From assembly GCF_001865245.1 (NCBI RefSeq), contig NZ_MKXB01000170.1, positions 1-64,000 of the forward strand: DNA of 64,000 nucleotides, read 5' to 3'. A model generated the notes under the pieces. The model was not told where the DNA came from and did no database searches. It saw only the letters and a list, made by a program, of their open reading frames with translations. The DNA comes from Streptomyces sp. CC53. GTDB taxonomy: Bacteria > Actinomycetota > Actinomycetes > Streptomycetales > Streptomycetaceae. Within the stretch, counting starts at the first letter, position 1, and each line of letters opens with the position of its first letter. Positions 37,364 to 54,463 of the stretch are shown piece by piece. A program made the translations under genes and the position numbers.

Positions 37364-37464
37364 CCAGCGCCGCGCGACGGCACCCACGGCGGCGCCACCG
37401 GGCCCGCCCCGCCCCGCCCGTGAGCCCGCCTGCCGGACCCTCCCGGGCCGCGCGGGTCAGCACC

Positions 37465-37494
37465 GAGCCCCCGTACGCATCCGTACGGGGGCTC
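37465..37494 (+). terminator. hairpin downstream of the PIG-L gene
   Basis: Perfect 13-bp arms gagcccccgtacg / cgtacgggggctc with a catc loop, about 100 bp after the PIG-L stop. Confidence 0.7.
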
Positions 37495-37568
37495 GCACGC
37501 GTACGGATGCCGGCACTGGTCACCGCGTGCGCGTCCGGCCCCCGGGAGACCTGCTTCTGCGCACGGCA

Positions 37569-37600
37569 AAGGGCCCCGCACCGAAAGGTGCGGGGCCCTT
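37569..37600. terminator. bidirectional terminator between PIG-L and tuf
   Basis: Perfect 14-bp stem aagggccccgcacc / ggtgcggggccctt closed by a GAAA tetraloop. It lies 68 bp after the tuf stop (minus strand) and would also serve the convergent PIG-L transcript. Confidence 0.85.
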
Positions 37601-37667
37601 GCTGATGCTCCAGGTGCTCCTGGGAGCAACCAGGTCAGCCGTTCAGGCCGTCAGGGAGTCCGGGGAC

Positions 37668-38861
<1,194 letters not shown>

Positions 38862-39018
38862 TGGGGTCCTCCTGTGGAGTGGTTCTGTACGCCTTACTCA
38901 TCGGCGCCAGGTGATCTTTGCTGGGATGCCGGCCCCGGGGCGCGCGCCGCTCTTCAGCGAATCGCGGCGAACGCCCCGGTGTATCCGGTGACAAGCCTAA
39001 AGCGTGAACTCGGTGGAG

Positions 39019-41145
<2,127 letters not shown>

Positions 41146-41184
41146 AAGGCTTCAGTCTTCTCTCGGTCTCGATGGGGGTTGCGA

Positions 41185-41655
41185 CTACCAGCGGTAGTGC
41201 GCGAAGGCCTTGTTGGACTCGGCCATCTTGTGCGTGTCCTCGCGCTTCTTGACCGAGGCGCCGAGGCCGTTGGAGGCGTCGAGCAGCTCGTTCATCAGGC
41301 GCTCGGTCATGGTCTTCTCGCGACGGGCGCGGGAGTAACCGACCAGCCAGCGCAGCGCCAGGGTGGAGGCACGACCGGGCTTGACCTCGATCGGCACCTG
41401 GTAGGTGGCGCCACCGACACGGCGGGACTTGACCTCAAGAGCGGGCTTGACGTTCTCGAGGGCGCGCTTCAGCGTGATGACCGGGTCCTGGCCGGTCTTC
41501 TCGCGCAGGCCCTCCATGGCGCCGTACACGATGCGCTCGGCGGTGGAGCGCTTGCCGTTCAGGAGGATCTTGTTGATCAGCGAGGTCACCAGAGGAGAAC
41601 CGTAAACCGGGTCGATGATGACCGGGCGCTTCGGGGCGGGGCCCTTACGAGGCAT
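41185..41655 (-). CDS. rpsG: 30S ribosomal protein S7
   Basis: The 156-residue S7 organises the 30S head and in enterobacteria represses the str operon. It starts [20 protein letters not shown], has [20 protein letters not shown] and ends [13 protein letters not shown]. It starts 2 nt after the rpsL stop. Confidence 0.98.
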   Translation of the reverse strand: MPRKGPAPKRPVIIDPVYGSPLVTSLINKILLNGKRSTAERIVYGAMEGLREKTGQDPVITLKRALENVKPALEVKSRRVGGATYQVPIEVKPGRASTLALRWLVGYSRARREKTMTERLMNELLDASNGLGASVKKREDTHKMAESNKAFAHYRW

Positions 41656-41657
41656 TC

Positions 41658-42029
41658 TTACTTCTCCTTCTTGGCGCCGTAGCGGCTGCGGGCCTGCTTG
41701 CGGTTCTTGACACCCTGGGTGTCGAGCGAGCCGCGGATGATCTTGTAGCGAACACCCGGCAGGTCCTTCACACGGCCACCACGCACGAGCACGATGGAGT
41801 GCTCCTGCAGGTTGTGTCCCTCACCCGGAATGTAAGCGGTGACCTCGATCCCGCTGGTCAGACGCACACGCGCGACCTTACGCAGGGCCGAGTTCGGCTT
41901 CTTCGGGGTGGTCGTGAACACACGCGTGCAGACGCCGCGGCGCTGAGGGGAACCCTCAAGGGCGGGCGTCTTGTTCTTCTCGACCTTGTCCTGCCGGCCC
42001 TTGCGGACCAGCTGCTGGATCGTAGGCAC
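41658..42029 (-). CDS. rpsL: 30S ribosomal protein S12
   Basis: S12 is at the decoding centre and is the streptomycin-dependence locus. The 123-residue product begins with the GTG at 42029 ((V/M)[19 protein letters not shown]) after GGAGA. The decoding loop [13 protein letters not shown] keeps Lys43, and [12 protein letters not shown] keeps the Lys of the second resistance site, so both positions are wild type. It heads the str operon; its promoter candidate is at 42225-42253. Confidence 0.98.
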   Translation of the reverse strand: MPTIQQLVRKGRQDKVEKNKTPALEGSPQRRGVCTRVFTTTPKKPNSALRKVARVRLTSGIEVTAYIPGEGHNLQEHSIVLVRGGRVKDLPGVRYKIIRGSLDTQGVKNRKQARSRYGAKKEK

Positions 42030-42224
42030 TACTTCTCCGGTTTCTGTGTGCCGTATAAGTAAAGCTAACCTGGAACTTCGCCGACCCACGCGGTCGGGTG
42101 TGTCGAATCAGGCGGGCCCCCGCCGCAGGGCGGGAACGAGCACAGATTGCGGTGGCCCTTGCTGGCTGCCCGTGCGGCTGAGGACACGCACAGGAGCCCA
42201 GGCACACCCCAGGCACAAGGTCTG

Positions 42225-42253
42225 AGCGTACCTATCGCATGGACTCCGGTCAA
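42225..42253 (-). promoter_or_regulatory. str operon (rpsL) promoter
   Basis: On the minus strand TTGACC (42248-42253), a 17-bp spacer and TACGCT (42225-42230) match the vegetative consensus well. The implied transcription start is near 42218, giving a leader of about 190 nt before the rpsL GTG. Confidence 0.7.
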
Positions 42254-42873
42254 AACAAATGCCAGGGCCCCGAACCGGCCGCGCAACCCCCGAACAGGGG
42301 CGGGGAGCCTCCGTGGCCGCCACCAGCAGGTCGACCACGGGGACGGCCGGCGCGCCCGCCCTCGGCCCGGACCGGCAGCCCCGCACGACGACCGGCCCGC
42401 GGCGGGGGCCGTGCACGTGCCGTGGTCGCCCGTACGGGCCCGGTCGGGGGCCGCCGGATCGGCCCGGCAGCCGCCGTGAACCTGCCCCGGTCATCCGCGA
42501 CCGGCCGTCCGGCCCCTCGTGGTGGACCCGGGCGGAGCGCGGGCCTCGCGCCCGGCCCGATGCCCGCGCGCCCATCCCCCTCGCACGGGGTGCCGCCTCA
42601 GCCGCACGAGCCGTACCCGCCGCACCTCCTGCGGTGTCGTCGCCGCACGAAGTACCACGGGAGACGCCCCGGGCACCCCGCCCGGCAAGAACCGGCTGCG
42701 GCATCCCCGGCCCCTCCGCTCCCCCCATGCCGCGGGCACACGCGGACCTCCGGCCACCTTGCCGACACCCGGCAGCCTGCCCGGACGAAGACGGCGCAGA
42801 CAGCCCCCTGCCGCCTCCGTCGCCCTGCCCGGACAATGCATTCTCAGCGATCTTCGGCACACGGGGGTGGACG
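42254..42873. other. GC-rich non-coding spacer
   Basis: About 620 bp between the str promoter and the small hypothetical gene, with no supported gene. It is composed of degenerate GC-rich repeats without ribosome sites or domains on either strand. Confidence 0.5.
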
Positions 42874-43134
42874 ATGGCGGACGAGCAGCCGCAGCAGCGG
42901 TACGACGTGGTGGAGGTGGACGTCCGCCTCACCGTGATCGCGTACGGCGACGTCCTCGCCGACTACGCCACCGCGGCCACCGCCCCGGACACCCCGCGGC
43001 CCGTCGTGGACGACTACGCCGTCGCGGTCGACGCCTTCGCCCTGGCCCGCCGCGTCCCGGCGGAGGACGTCCCACCGGTGCTGGCCGTCGGCGTACGCGC
43101 CCTGCGCCGCGTCCACCTCGCGCTGGTCCCGTAG
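42874..43134 (+). CDS. conserved hypothetical protein
   Basis: An 86-residue acidic protein, MADEQPQQRYDVVEVDVRLT, with DYAVAVDAFALARRVPAED and ending VLAVGVRALRRVHLALVP. A G-rich ribosome site (gggggtgg) precedes the ATG. It lies between the str and rpoBC operons on the opposite strand. No domain is recognised. Codon use with G/C in third positions and the defined start support a real gene; a function cannot be named. Confidence 0.65.
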   Translation: MADEQPQQRYDVVEVDVRLTVIAYGDVLADYATAATAPDTPRPVVDDYAVAVDAFALARRVPAEDVPPVLAVGVRALRRVHLALVP

Positions 43135-43249
43135 GGGGCGGCGCGAGGACCGACCGCGCCCACCACGCTTCACGGAGGCCCGCACGCCGCGGCAGACCCG
43201 CTGGGGGGCGGCGGTCCCACCCGGGACTCCCCCGGGCCCCGGACACGCC

Positions 43250-43284
43250 GAAGGGCGGCCACCCGCACGGGGTGACCGCCCTTC
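43250..43284 (-). terminator. rpoC terminator hairpin
   Basis: 15-bp stem (gaagggcggccaccc / gggtgaccgcccttc) with a single C-A mismatch, 15 nt after the rpoC stop. Its sequence and even the mismatch position match the hairpin after rplL. Confidence 0.8.
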
Positions 43285-43298
43285 GTCAGACGTACGCC

Positions 43299-47198
<3,900 letters not shown>

Positions 47199-47256
47199 TA
47201 TGCGTCAATCCCTCTCAGGGTTTGTGTCAATCCATGGTCTGTACGGGTCGCGGGGT

Positions 47257-47288
47257 GGCCGGCCGGACCTCGGGGGGTCCGGCCGGCC
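47257..47288 (-). promoter_or_regulatory. hairpin in the rpoB-rpoC gap
   Basis: 13-bp perfect arms ggccggccggacc / ggtccggccggcc with a tcgggg loop, 6 nt after the rpoB stop. In a co-transcribed pair this suggests RNA processing or attenuation and not full termination. Confidence 0.6.
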
Positions 47289-47294
47289 GACCCG

Positions 47295-50200
47295 TCAGAC
47301 CTCTTCGACGCTGCTCGGCTCGCGCCGGGACAGGTCGATGCCGAGCTCCTCCGCAGCGCGGAAGACGTCCTCGTCGGTGTCGCGCATCTCGATGGACATG
47401 CCGTCCGAGGACAGCACCTCCACGTTGAGGCACAGGGACTGCATCTCCTTGATGAGCACCTTGAAGGACTCCGGGATGCCGGGCTCGGGAATGTTCTCGC
47501 CCTTGACGATGGCCTCGTAGACCTTCACGCGGCCGGTGACATCGTCGGACTTGATGGTCAGCAGCTCCTGGAGGGCGTATGCGGCGCCGTAAGCCTCCAG
47601 CGCCCACACCTCCATCTCACCGAAGCGCTGGCCACCGAACTGAGCCTTACCACCCAGCGGCTGCTGGGTGATCATCGAGTACGGACCGGTCGACCGGGCG
47701 TGCAGCTTGTCGTCGACCAGGTGGTGCAGCTTGAGGATGTACATGTACCCGACCGAGATCGGGTCCGGGAACGGCTCGCCGGAGCGGCCGTCGAACAGGC
47801 GCGCCTTGCCGGACGGCAGCATCATGCGGTCGCCGTCGCGGTTCGGGATGGTGTGCTCCAGCAGACCGGCCAGCTCGTCCTCGCGGGCGCCGTCGAAGAC
47901 CGGGGTCGCGACGTTGGTGCCCGGCTCGACGCGGTCGGCGCCGATGGACTGGAGCCGCTCGGCCCACTGCTCCTGGAGGCCGGAGACGTCCCAGCCCTGG
48001 CTGGCGAGCCAGCCGAGGTGGATCTCCAGGACCTGTCCCGGGTTCATTCGGGACGGCACACCGAGCGGGTTGAGGATGATGTCGACCGGGGTGCCGTCCT
48101 CCAGGAACGGCATGTCCTCGATCGGCAGGATCTTGGAGATGACGCCCTTGTTGCCGTGGCGGCCGGCGAGCTTGTCACCGTCGGTGATCTTGCGCTTCTG
48201 CGCCACGTAGACGCGGACCAGCTGGTTCACGCCCGGGGGCAGCTCGTCGCCCTCCTCGCGGTCGAAGACGCGCACGCCGATGACCTTGCCGGTCTCACCG
48301 TGCGGCACCTTCAGCGAGGTGTCGCGGACCTCGCGGGCCTTCTCGCCGAAGATCGCGCGGAGCAGGCGCTCCTCGGGGGTCAGCTCGGTCTCGCCCTTCG
48401 GGGTGACCTTGCCGACGAGGATGTCGCCGGCGACGACCTCGGCACCGATGCGGATGATGCCGCGCTCGTCGAGGTCGGCGAGGACCTCCTCGGAGACGTT
48501 CGGGATGTCCCGGGTGATCTCCTCGGGGCCCAGCTTGGTGTCGCGGGCGTCGACCTCGTGCTCCTCGATGTGGATCGAGGAGAGGACGTCGTCCTGCACG
48601 AGGCGCTGCGACAGGATGATCGCGTCCTCGTAGTTGTAGCCCTCCCACGGCATGAAGGCCACGAGGAGGTTCTTGCCGAGCGCCATCTCGCCGTCTTCGG
48701 TGGCCGGGCCGTCGGCGAGGACCTGGCCCTCGACGACCCGGTCGCCCTCGGCGACGATGACCTTCTGGTTGACCGAGGTGCCCTGGTTGGAGCGGGCGAA
48801 CTTGGCCAGCCGGTACGTGATGTACGTGCCGTCGTCGTTGGCGACGGTGATGTAGTCGGCGGAGAGCTCCTGGACCACACCGTCCTTCTCGGCCTTGACC
48901 ACGTCGCCGGCGTCGACGGCGGAGCGGTACTCCATGCCGGTACCGACGAGCGGGGACTCGGCCTGGATGAGCGGCACGGCCTGGCGCATCATGTTCGCGC
49001 CCATGAGGGCACGGTTGGCGTCGTCGTGCTCCAGGAAGGGGATCATGGCGGTCGCGACCGACACCATCTGGCGCGGCGAGACGTCCATGTAGTCGACGTC
49101 CTCGGGGGGGAGGTAGTCGACCTCGCCGCCGCGGCGGCGGACCAGGACGCGGGGCTCGGCGAACCGGAGGTCCTCGGTCAGCGGCGCGTTGGCCTGGGCG
49201 ATGACGAAGCGGTCTTCCTCGTCGGCGGTCAGGTAGTCGACGTCGTCGGTGACCTGGCCGTCGATGACCTTGCGGTACGGGGTCTCGACGAAGCCGAACG
49301 CGTTGACGCGGCCGTAGGAGGCGAGCGAGCCGATCAGACCGATGTTCGGGCCTTCGGGGGTCTCGATCGGGCACATGCGGCCGTAGTGCGACGGGTGCAC
49401 GTCGCGGACCTCGAAGCCGGCCCGCTCACGGGACAGACCACCCGGGCCGAGCGCGGACAGACGACGCTTGTGCGTCAGCCCGGACAGCGGGTTGTTCTGG
49501 TCCATGAACTGGGACAGCTGGCTGGTGCCGAAGAACTCCTTGATGGAGGCGACGACCGGCCGGATGTTGATCAGGGTCTGCGGCGTGATCGCCTCGACGT
49601 CCTGGGTCGTCATGCGCTCGCGGACGACGCGCTCCATACGGGCCAGACCGGTGCGGACCTGGTTCTGGATGAGCTCGCCGACGTTGCGCAGGCGGCGGTT
49701 GCCGAAGTGGTCGATGTCGTCGGTCTCGACGACGATCGTCGAGCCGTTGGCACCGACGGTCTCGGTCTCACCGGCGTGCAGCTGCACCAGGTACTTGATC
49801 GTCGCGATGATGTCGTCGACGGTCAGGACACCCGCGTCCAGCGGCTCGTCCGCACCCAGCTTCTTGTTCAGCTTGTAGCGGCCGACCTTGGCCAGGTCGT
49901 AGCGCTTGGGGTTGAAGTAGAGGTTCTCGAGCAGCGTCTGCGCGGCCTCACGCGTCGGGGGCTCGCCCGGGCGCAGCTTGCGGTAGATGTCGAGCAGCGC
50001 GTCGTCCTGGCCCTGGGTGTGGTCCTTCTCCAGGGTGGCGCGCATGGACTCGTACTCGCCGAACTCCTGCAGGATCTGCTCGGTGGTCCAGCCGAGCGCC
50101 TTGAGGAGGACGGTGACGGACTGCTTGCGCTTGCGGTCGATGCGGACGCCGACCATGTCGCGCTTGTCGATCTCCATCTCCAGCCAGGCACCCCGGGACG

Positions 50201-50780
50201 GGATGATCTTGGCCGAGAAGATGTCCTTGTCGGACGTCTTGTCGATGGAGGAGTCGAAGTAGACGCCCGGCGAGCGGACGAGCTGCGACACCACGACACG
50301 CTCGGTGCCGTTGATGACGAAGGTGCCCTTGTTCGTCATGAGCGGGAAGTCGCCCATGAAGACCGTCTGGGACTTGATCTCGCCGGTCTCGTTGTTCGTG
50401 AACTCGGCCGTGACGAAGAGCGGCGCGGCGTAGGTGAAGTCGCGCTCCTTGCACTCGTCGATCGAGTTCTTCGGAGGCTCGAAGCGGTGGTCGCGGAAGG
50501 TGAGCGACATCGACCCGGAGAAGTCCTCGATCGGGGAGATCTCCTCGAAGATCTCCTCAAGACCGGACTTGGTGGGGACGTCCTCTCCCCGCTCAAGAGC
50601 CGCCTCGACACGAGCCTTCCACGCCGCGTTGCCGAGCAGCCAGTCGAAGCTCTCGGTCTGCAGGGCGAGAAGGTTCGGAACCTCAAGGGGCTCCTTGATC
50701 TTTGCAAAGGAGATGCGCAGCGGAGCAGTGCTTGCGCCGGTGTTCGTATTCGCGGTCGAGGCGTTGCGCGAGGCGGCCAA
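47295..50780 (-). CDS. rpoB: DNA-directed RNA polymerase subunit beta
   Basis: The 1161-residue beta subunit. I place the start at the TTG at 50780 ([20 protein letters not shown]), preceded by CGGAAGGA at good spacing; the GTG at 50810 lacks one. The rifampicin region [19 protein letters not shown] then [14 protein letters not shown] is wild type at the main resistance positions. Other sites include KMSKRHG-equivalent [12 protein letters not shown] and the C-terminal clamp region. It has its own promoter candidate (50963-50991) in addition to read-through from rplJL. Confidence 0.97.
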   Translation of the reverse strand: MAASRNASTANTNTGASTAPLRISFAKIKEPLEVPNLLALQTESFDWLLGNAAWKARVEAALERGEDVPTKSGLEEIFEEISPIEDFSGSMSLTFRDHRFEPPKNSIDECKERDFTYAAPLFVTAEFTNNETGEIKSQTVFMGDFPLMTNKGTFVINGTERVVVSQLVRSPGVYFDSSIDKTSDKDIFSAKIIPSRGAWLEMEIDKRDMVGVRIDRKRKQSVTVLLKALGWTTEQILQEFGEYESMRATLEKDHTQGQDDALLDIYRKLRPGEPPTREAAQTLLENLYFNPKRYDLAKVGRYKLNKKLGADEPLDAGVLTVDDIIATIKYLVQLHAGETETVGANGSTIVVETDDIDHFGNRRLRNVGELIQNQVRTGLARMERVVRERMTTQDVEAITPQTLINIRPVVASIKEFFGTSQLSQFMDQNNPLSGLTHKRRLSALGPGGLSRERAGFEVRDVHPSHYGRMCPIETPEGPNIGLIGSLASYGRVNAFGFVETPYRKVIDGQVTDDVDYLTADEEDRFVIAQANAPLTEDLRFAEPRVLVRRRGGEVDYLPPEDVDYMDVSPRQMVSVATAMIPFLEHDDANRALMGANMMRQAVPLIQAESPLVGTGMEYRSAVDAGDVVKAEKDGVVQELSADYITVANDDGTYITYRLAKFARSNQGTSVNQKVIVAEGDRVVEGQVLADGPATEDGEMALGKNLLVAFMPWEGYNYEDAIILSQRLVQDDVLSSIHIEEHEVDARDTKLGPEEITRDIPNVSEEVLADLDERGIIRIGAEVVAGDILVGKVTPKGETELTPEERLLRAIFGEKAREVRDTSLKVPHGETGKVIGVRVFDREEGDELPPGVNQLVRVYVAQKRKITDGDKLAGRHGNKGVISKILPIEDMPFLEDGTPVDIILNPLGVPSRMNPGQVLEIHLGWLASQGWDVSGLQEQWAERLQSIGADRVEPGTNVATPVFDGAREDELAGLLEHTIPNRDGDRMMLPSGKARLFDGRSGEPFPDPISVGYMYILKLHHLVDDKLHARSTGPYSMITQQPLGGKAQFGGQRFGEMEVWALEAYGAAYALQELLTIKSDDVTGRVKVYEAIVKGENIPEPGIPESFKVLIKEMQSLCLNVEVLSSDGMSIEMRDTDEDVFRAAEELGIDLSRREPSSVEEV

Positions 50781-50962
50781 GAGGGGGTCCTTCCGAGGGC
50801 TCGGACTCACTACGCGCGTACCGGTTCCCAGCCGGGCGCAGAGACGACGAATGTTCCTGAAGGGGCCAAAGGGCCTGGTCAGGGCACTCGGTCAACTGTG
50901 CTCTTGCGAGGGGATGCCCCTGGTGACGGGCAGGGAGCAGCTAACAGGCAGCGCAAAGGGTC

Positions 50963-50991
50963 AGTGTAGCCACTTGGCCCACTGATGTCCA
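50963..50991 (-). promoter_or_regulatory. rpoBC promoter
   Basis: On the minus strand TGGACA (50986-50991), a 17-bp spacer and TACACT (50963-50968): one mismatch to the -35 consensus and a good -10. The predicted leader to the rpoB TTG is about 175 nt. Confidence 0.7.
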
Positions 50992-51228
50992 GGGCGAGTA
51001 GATCGCGACCCTCGTTGTTCTCAACTTCGCGCACCTCGCGCCGTCGGCGCACATCGATACTGCCCGTTCGGTCACCGATCCATGCCTCGGATCTGGATCG
51101 GCTGCCGACGCGTCCTGAGAATTGCGCGCGGCGTGCGGTTCGTCAAGGCCCCGGGCTGTGCGCGGCGCACGGCGAAGATCACCATACTCCCCTGGAGCCC
51201 CAGTGCAACCCGGCTGCCACGCAACGAC

Positions 51229-51264
51229 GGAAGGGCGACCACCCCAATGGGTGATCGCCCTTCC
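51229..51264 (-). terminator. attenuator/terminator after rplL
   Basis: 16-bp arms ggaagggcgaccaccc / gggtgatcgcccttcc with one C-A mismatch and a caat loop, 49 nt after the rplL stop. It lies where rplJL and rpoBC expression are usually uncoupled. Confidence 0.8.
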
Positions 51265-51312
51265 TCACGCCCGCTGAGGGGCGTCAGAACGAGTCAGGAG
51301 ACCCGCAGGAGG

Positions 51313-51702
51313 TCACTTGACCTCGACGGAGGCACCGGCGCCCTTGAGGGACTCGGCGGCCTTCTCGGCGGCCTCCTTGTTGACCTTCTCCAGGACCGGC
51401 TTCGGGGTGCCGTCGACCAGGTCCTTGGCCTCCTTCAGGCCGAGGGAGGTCAGCTCGCGCACGACCTTGATGACCTGGATCTTCTTGTCGCCGGCGCCGG
51501 TGAGGATGACGTCGAACTCGTCCTTCTCCTCCTCGGCCTCGGCGGCGGCGCCACCAGCGGCACCACCGGCGACGACGACCGGCGCGGCAGCGGCGGCGGT
51601 GACGTCGAACTTCTCCTCGAAGGCCTTCACGAACTCGGAGAGCTCGATGAGGGTCATCTCCTCGAACTGCGCGAGCAGCTCGTCCTGGGTGAGCTTCGCC
51701 AT
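51313..51702 (-). CDS. rplL: 50S ribosomal protein L7/L12
   Basis: The stalk protein that recruits translation factors. The 129-residue product starts [20 protein letters not shown] (ATG at 51702, GGAAGGA upstream). It has the Ala/Gly hinge ([18 protein letters not shown]) and the conserved C-terminal domain ([34 protein letters not shown]). It forms a pair with rplJ, 116 bp apart. Confidence 0.98.
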   Translation of the reverse strand: MAKLTQDELLAQFEEMTLIELSEFVKAFEEKFDVTAAAAAPVVVAGGAAGGAAAEAEEEKDEFDVILTGAGDKKIQVIKVVRELTSLGLKEAKDLVDGTPKPVLEKVNKEAAEKAAESLKGAGASVEVK

Positions 51703-51818
51703 GATGGCGGTCCTTCCACTCATTCGGCAGGTGCCGGGATGTACATGTGAGGCGGGCGTACGTCTGGCCCGCGGTGACCGCCGCCGGGGATCAGGCGGCG
51801 ATCAGAGTGCGAGCCGAA

Positions 51819-52349
51819 TTACTCGGCACCGCCCTGCTCGGCCTGCTTGGCGCGCAGCGCGTCCACGGTGCGGACGAGCTTCGACGGCAGCGCCTGGAAG
51901 ACGGAGGCAGCCTGGGACTGCTTCGCCTTGAAGGCACCGGCCAGCTTGCTGAGCAGAACCTCGCGGGACTCGAGGTCCGCAAGCTTCTTGATCTCGTCGG
52001 CGGACAGCGCCTTGCCGTCAAGGACACCGCCCTTGATGACGAGATTCGGGTTCTCCTTGGCGAAGTCACGAAGACCCTTCGCCGCCTCGACCGGGTCACC
52101 GGTGACGAAGGCGACCGCCGTCGGACCGTTGAACAGGTCGTCGAGCGTGCTGATCCCGGCCTCGTTGGCCGCAATCTTGGTCAGCGTGTTCTTCACCACG
52201 GCGTACTGGGCGTTCTCACCGAGCGAACGGCGCAGCTGCTTGGTCTGCGCCACGGTGAGACCGCGGTACTCGGTCAGCACAGCGGCGCTGGAGCTGCGGA
52301 ACTTGTCCGTCAGCTCGGCAACCGCGGCAGCCTTGTCGGGCCTCGCCAT
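51819..52349 (-). CDS. rplJ: 50S ribosomal protein L10
   Basis: L10 anchors the L7/L12 dimers. The 176-residue product starts [20 protein letters not shown] after a strong GGAAGGAGG. It includes [35 protein letters not shown] and the C-terminal helix [15 protein letters not shown] that binds L12. The long leader upstream fits the L10 autoregulatory element. Confidence 0.97.
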   Translation of the reverse strand: MARPDKAAAVAELTDKFRSSSAAVLTEYRGLTVAQTKQLRRSLGENAQYAVVKNTLTKIAANEAGISTLDDLFNGPTAVAFVTGDPVEAAKGLRDFAKENPNLVIKGGVLDGKALSADEIKKLADLESREVLLSKLAGAFKAKQSQAASVFQALPSKLVRTVDALRAKQAEQGGAE

Positions 52350-52417
52350 GAGCCTCGGCCTCCTTCCGGGTGATTCGGACCGCAGTGGCTGAAGGAAGGA
52401 GACTGGGCAAAACGAAA

Positions 52418-52500
52418 CGCCCCGGCGCAGGCACACGGGGCGTCACTCGACCAGGACGAGAATCCTGGGAGCACTCCTGAGTCACCTGCGCGGGTCGTCC
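52418..52500 (-). promoter_or_regulatory. L10 leader-like RNA element
   Basis: In the rplJ 5-prime region, arms gcgcagg (52425-52431) and cctgcgc (52485-52491) close a domain. The domain contains two smaller hairpins (cgccccg/cggggcg and ccagga/tcctgg). This layout, about 80-150 nt before rplJ, resembles the L10 leader bound by the L10(L12)4 complex to repress rplJL translation. Assigned by position and folding pattern only. Confidence 0.6.
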
Positions 52501-52634
52501 GCAGCTAGCGGATCCTTCGGCCGCCGCACCCGTACGGGCACAGCAGCGACCAGCGGTCTTTGGCTTCCCAGGCAGCGTACGGGAGGGTGACGCCGACAGG
52601 CAAATCGGCGCCGACCGCTCCCGGGGGCCGCGCG

Positions 52635-52900
52635 TCAGGCCGCGTCGGCGAACGGGTCCTCGCCAGCGCCCGTGCCGTCGGCACCCGTGCCCTCGTCCGC
52701 GGCGCCCGTCATCCCTTCGAGCATCTTGACGAGGTCGACGGTCTCGTCGGCCGGCGGCGCCGTCACGGCCGCCTCGGTGCCGTAGTCGGAGTACTCGGCG
52801 GTGACCTTCACCGTGCCCTGTGCCGACTCCATGCCGGCGTCCATCTTGACGGGGCAGCCGTCCCCGTTGACCCAGACCTCGGTCACGAGCACCTGCACGG
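52635..52900 (-). pseudogene. C-terminal remnant of an LppX/LprAFG-like lipoprotein
   Basis: About 85 residues (VTEVWVNGDGCPVKMDAGME, VKVTAEYSDYGTEAAVTAPP, then ADETVDLVKMLEG) resemble the end of the LppX/LprAFG-type lipoproteins that lie between rplA and rplJ in other Streptomyces. The upstream reading runs into a GC-rich hairpin and the rplA terminator; there is no signal peptide, lipobox or N-terminal domain. The 5-prime part appears to be deleted. No good ribosome site is seen, so it is probably not translated. A short functional gene cannot be excluded. Confidence 0.55.
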
Positions 52901-52979
52901 CAACCCAAGGGGCCGGCACCCCCTCTGGATGGGGCCGGCCCCCGGCCCTCAGGGGAGAGGAACGGGGGCCGCCACACAA

Positions 52980-53017
52980 ACCGGCCCCCGCCCTTCCGGA
53001 GAAGGGCGGGGGCCGGT
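52980..53017 (-). terminator. rplKA terminator
   Basis: A 17-bp perfect stem (ccggcccccgcccttc / gaagggcgggggccgg plus an outer A-T pair) with loop cgga, 25 nt after the rplA stop. Confidence 0.85.
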
Positions 53018-53042
53018 CGGCGAACCGGGTGAGCCGTCAGGC

Positions 53043-53765
53043 TCAGACCGCGGCCGGGTCCTCCTCGACGAGGAGGTTCCGGGTGCGGTTCGGGTCCAGC
53101 GGGATGCCGGGGCCCATGGTGGTGGTGAGGGTCGCCTTCTTGACGTAGCGGCCCTTCGCGGCGGACGGCTTCAGACGGAGGATCTCCTCCAGGGCCGCGC
53201 CGTAGTTCTCGACCAGCTTCGTCTCGTCGAACGACACCTTGCCGATGATGAAGTGCAGGTTCGAGTGCTTGTCGACACGGAACTCGATCTTGCCGCCCTT
53301 GATGTCGGTGACGGCCTTGGCAACGTCCATGGTGACGGTGCCGGTCTTCGGGTTCGGCATCAGACCACGCGGGCCGAGGACGCGGCCGAGGCGGCCGACC
53401 TTGCCCATGAGGTCCGGGGTGGCGACGACGGCGTCGAAGTCCAGACGACCCTTCGCCACCTCGTCGATCAGTTCGTCGGAGCCGACGATGTCGGCGCCGG
53501 CGGCCTCCGCGGCCGCAGCACGGTCACCGGTCGCGAAGACCAGGACCCGGGCGGTCTTGCCGGTGCCGTGCGGAAGGTTCACGGTGCCGCGGACCATCTG
53601 GTCGGCCTTGCGCGGGTCGACGCCCAGACGCATGGCGACCTCGACGGTGCCGTCGAACTTGGTGCTGGCGGTCTCCTTGGCGAGGCGGACGGCCTCGAGG
53701 GGGGCGTAGTTGCGCGCCCGGTCGATCTTCGCGTCCGCGGCTCGCAGAGCCTTGCTGCGCTTCAC
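53043..53765 (-). CDS. rplA: 50S ribosomal protein L1
   Basis: L1 forms the mobile L1 stalk and in many bacteria represses rplKA translation. The 240-residue product starts at GTG ((V/M)[19 protein letters not shown]) after AGGAG. It has [39 protein letters not shown] and [15 protein letters not shown]. The 82-bp rplK-rplA spacer contains a hairpin (53795-53824) that could be an L1-binding mimic. Confidence 0.97.
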   Translation of the reverse strand: MKRSKALRAADAKIDRARNYAPLEAVRLAKETASTKFDGTVEVAMRLGVDPRKADQMVRGTVNLPHGTGKTARVLVFATGDRAAAAEAAGADIVGSDELIDEVAKGRLDFDAVVATPDLMGKVGRLGRVLGPRGLMPNPKTGTVTMDVAKAVTDIKGGKIEFRVDKHSNLHFIIGKVSFDETKLVENYGAALEEILRLKPSAAKGRYVKKATLTTTMGPGIPLDPNRTRNLLVEEDPAAV

Positions 53766-53794
53766 TGCTTCTCCTGTGTTTCAGGGGTGGAGTC

Positions 53795-53824
53795 GTGGTG
53801 CGGGCCAGCGCCTGGCCCTACCAC
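53795..53824 (-). promoter_or_regulatory. hairpin upstream of rplA
   Basis: Arms gtggt...gggccag / ctggccc...accac with a cgc loop in the rplK-rplA gap. A possible L1 autoregulatory target or processing site; the L1 link is inference. Confidence 0.4.
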
Positions 53825-53847
53825 AGAGGTCACTGCGAGGGGGCTGG

Positions 53848-54282
53848 TCAGCCCTCGACCGTGATGCCCATGGAACGGGCGGTGCCGGCGATGATCTTCG
53901 CGGCGGCGTCCAGGTCGTTCGCGTTGAGGTCGGGCATCTTGGTGGTGGCGATCTCGCGGACCTGCGCCTCGGTGATCTTGGCGACCTTGGTCTTGTGCGG
54001 CTCGCTGGAGCCCTTCTCCACACCCGCGGCCTTGAGGATCATCTTCGCGGCCGGCGGAGTCTTGGTGACGAAGGTGAAGGAGCGGTCCTCGTAGACCGTG
54101 ATCTCCACCGGGATCACCCAGCCGCGCTGCGACTCGGTCGCGGCGTTGTAGGCCTTGCAGAACTCCATGATGTTGACGCCGTGCTGGCCCAGCGCCGGGC
54201 CGACCGGCGGGGCCGGGTTGGCGGCGCCGGCCTGGATCTGGAGCTTGATAAGCCCCGTGACCTTCTTCTTCTTGGGAGGCAT
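53848..54282 (-). CDS. rplK: 50S ribosomal protein L11
   Basis: L11 binds the GTPase-associated rRNA and is the thiostrepton-site protein. The 144-residue product has [20 protein letters not shown], the proline-rich [20 protein letters not shown], and [20 protein letters not shown]. It lies 181 bp after nusG, with a terminator and a promoter candidate between them. Confidence 0.98.
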
Positions 54283-54353
54283 TGCTCTCTCCGGGTCCTA
54301 GTGAGAGTGTTCCGCCGCCACCCGGCATCATCCGGATGGAGGCATACCGCACA

Positions 54354-54381
54354 ACGATAACGGGTATCGGTGCACGTCCAA
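54354..54381 (-). promoter_or_regulatory. candidate rplKA promoter
   Basis: On the minus strand TTGGAC (54376-54381), a 16-bp spacer and TATCGT (54354-54359), just after the nusG terminator and about 70 bp before rplK. Confidence 0.4.
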
Positions 54382-54389
54382 AAACCGAG

Positions 54390-54423
54390 CAGGTCAGAAG
54401 TGGGAAGCCCCACCTCTGACCTG
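54390..54423 (-). terminator. nusG terminator with U tract
   Basis: Arms caggtcagaagtggg / cccacctctgacctg (one mismatch), loop aagc, followed on the minus strand by a run of five T residues (54380-54384). It is the most canonical intrinsic terminator in the window. Confidence 0.8.
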
Positions 54424-54463
54424 TCCGGAAGCCTTCAGAACGCCGGGTGGGCCCGGCTTGGCC

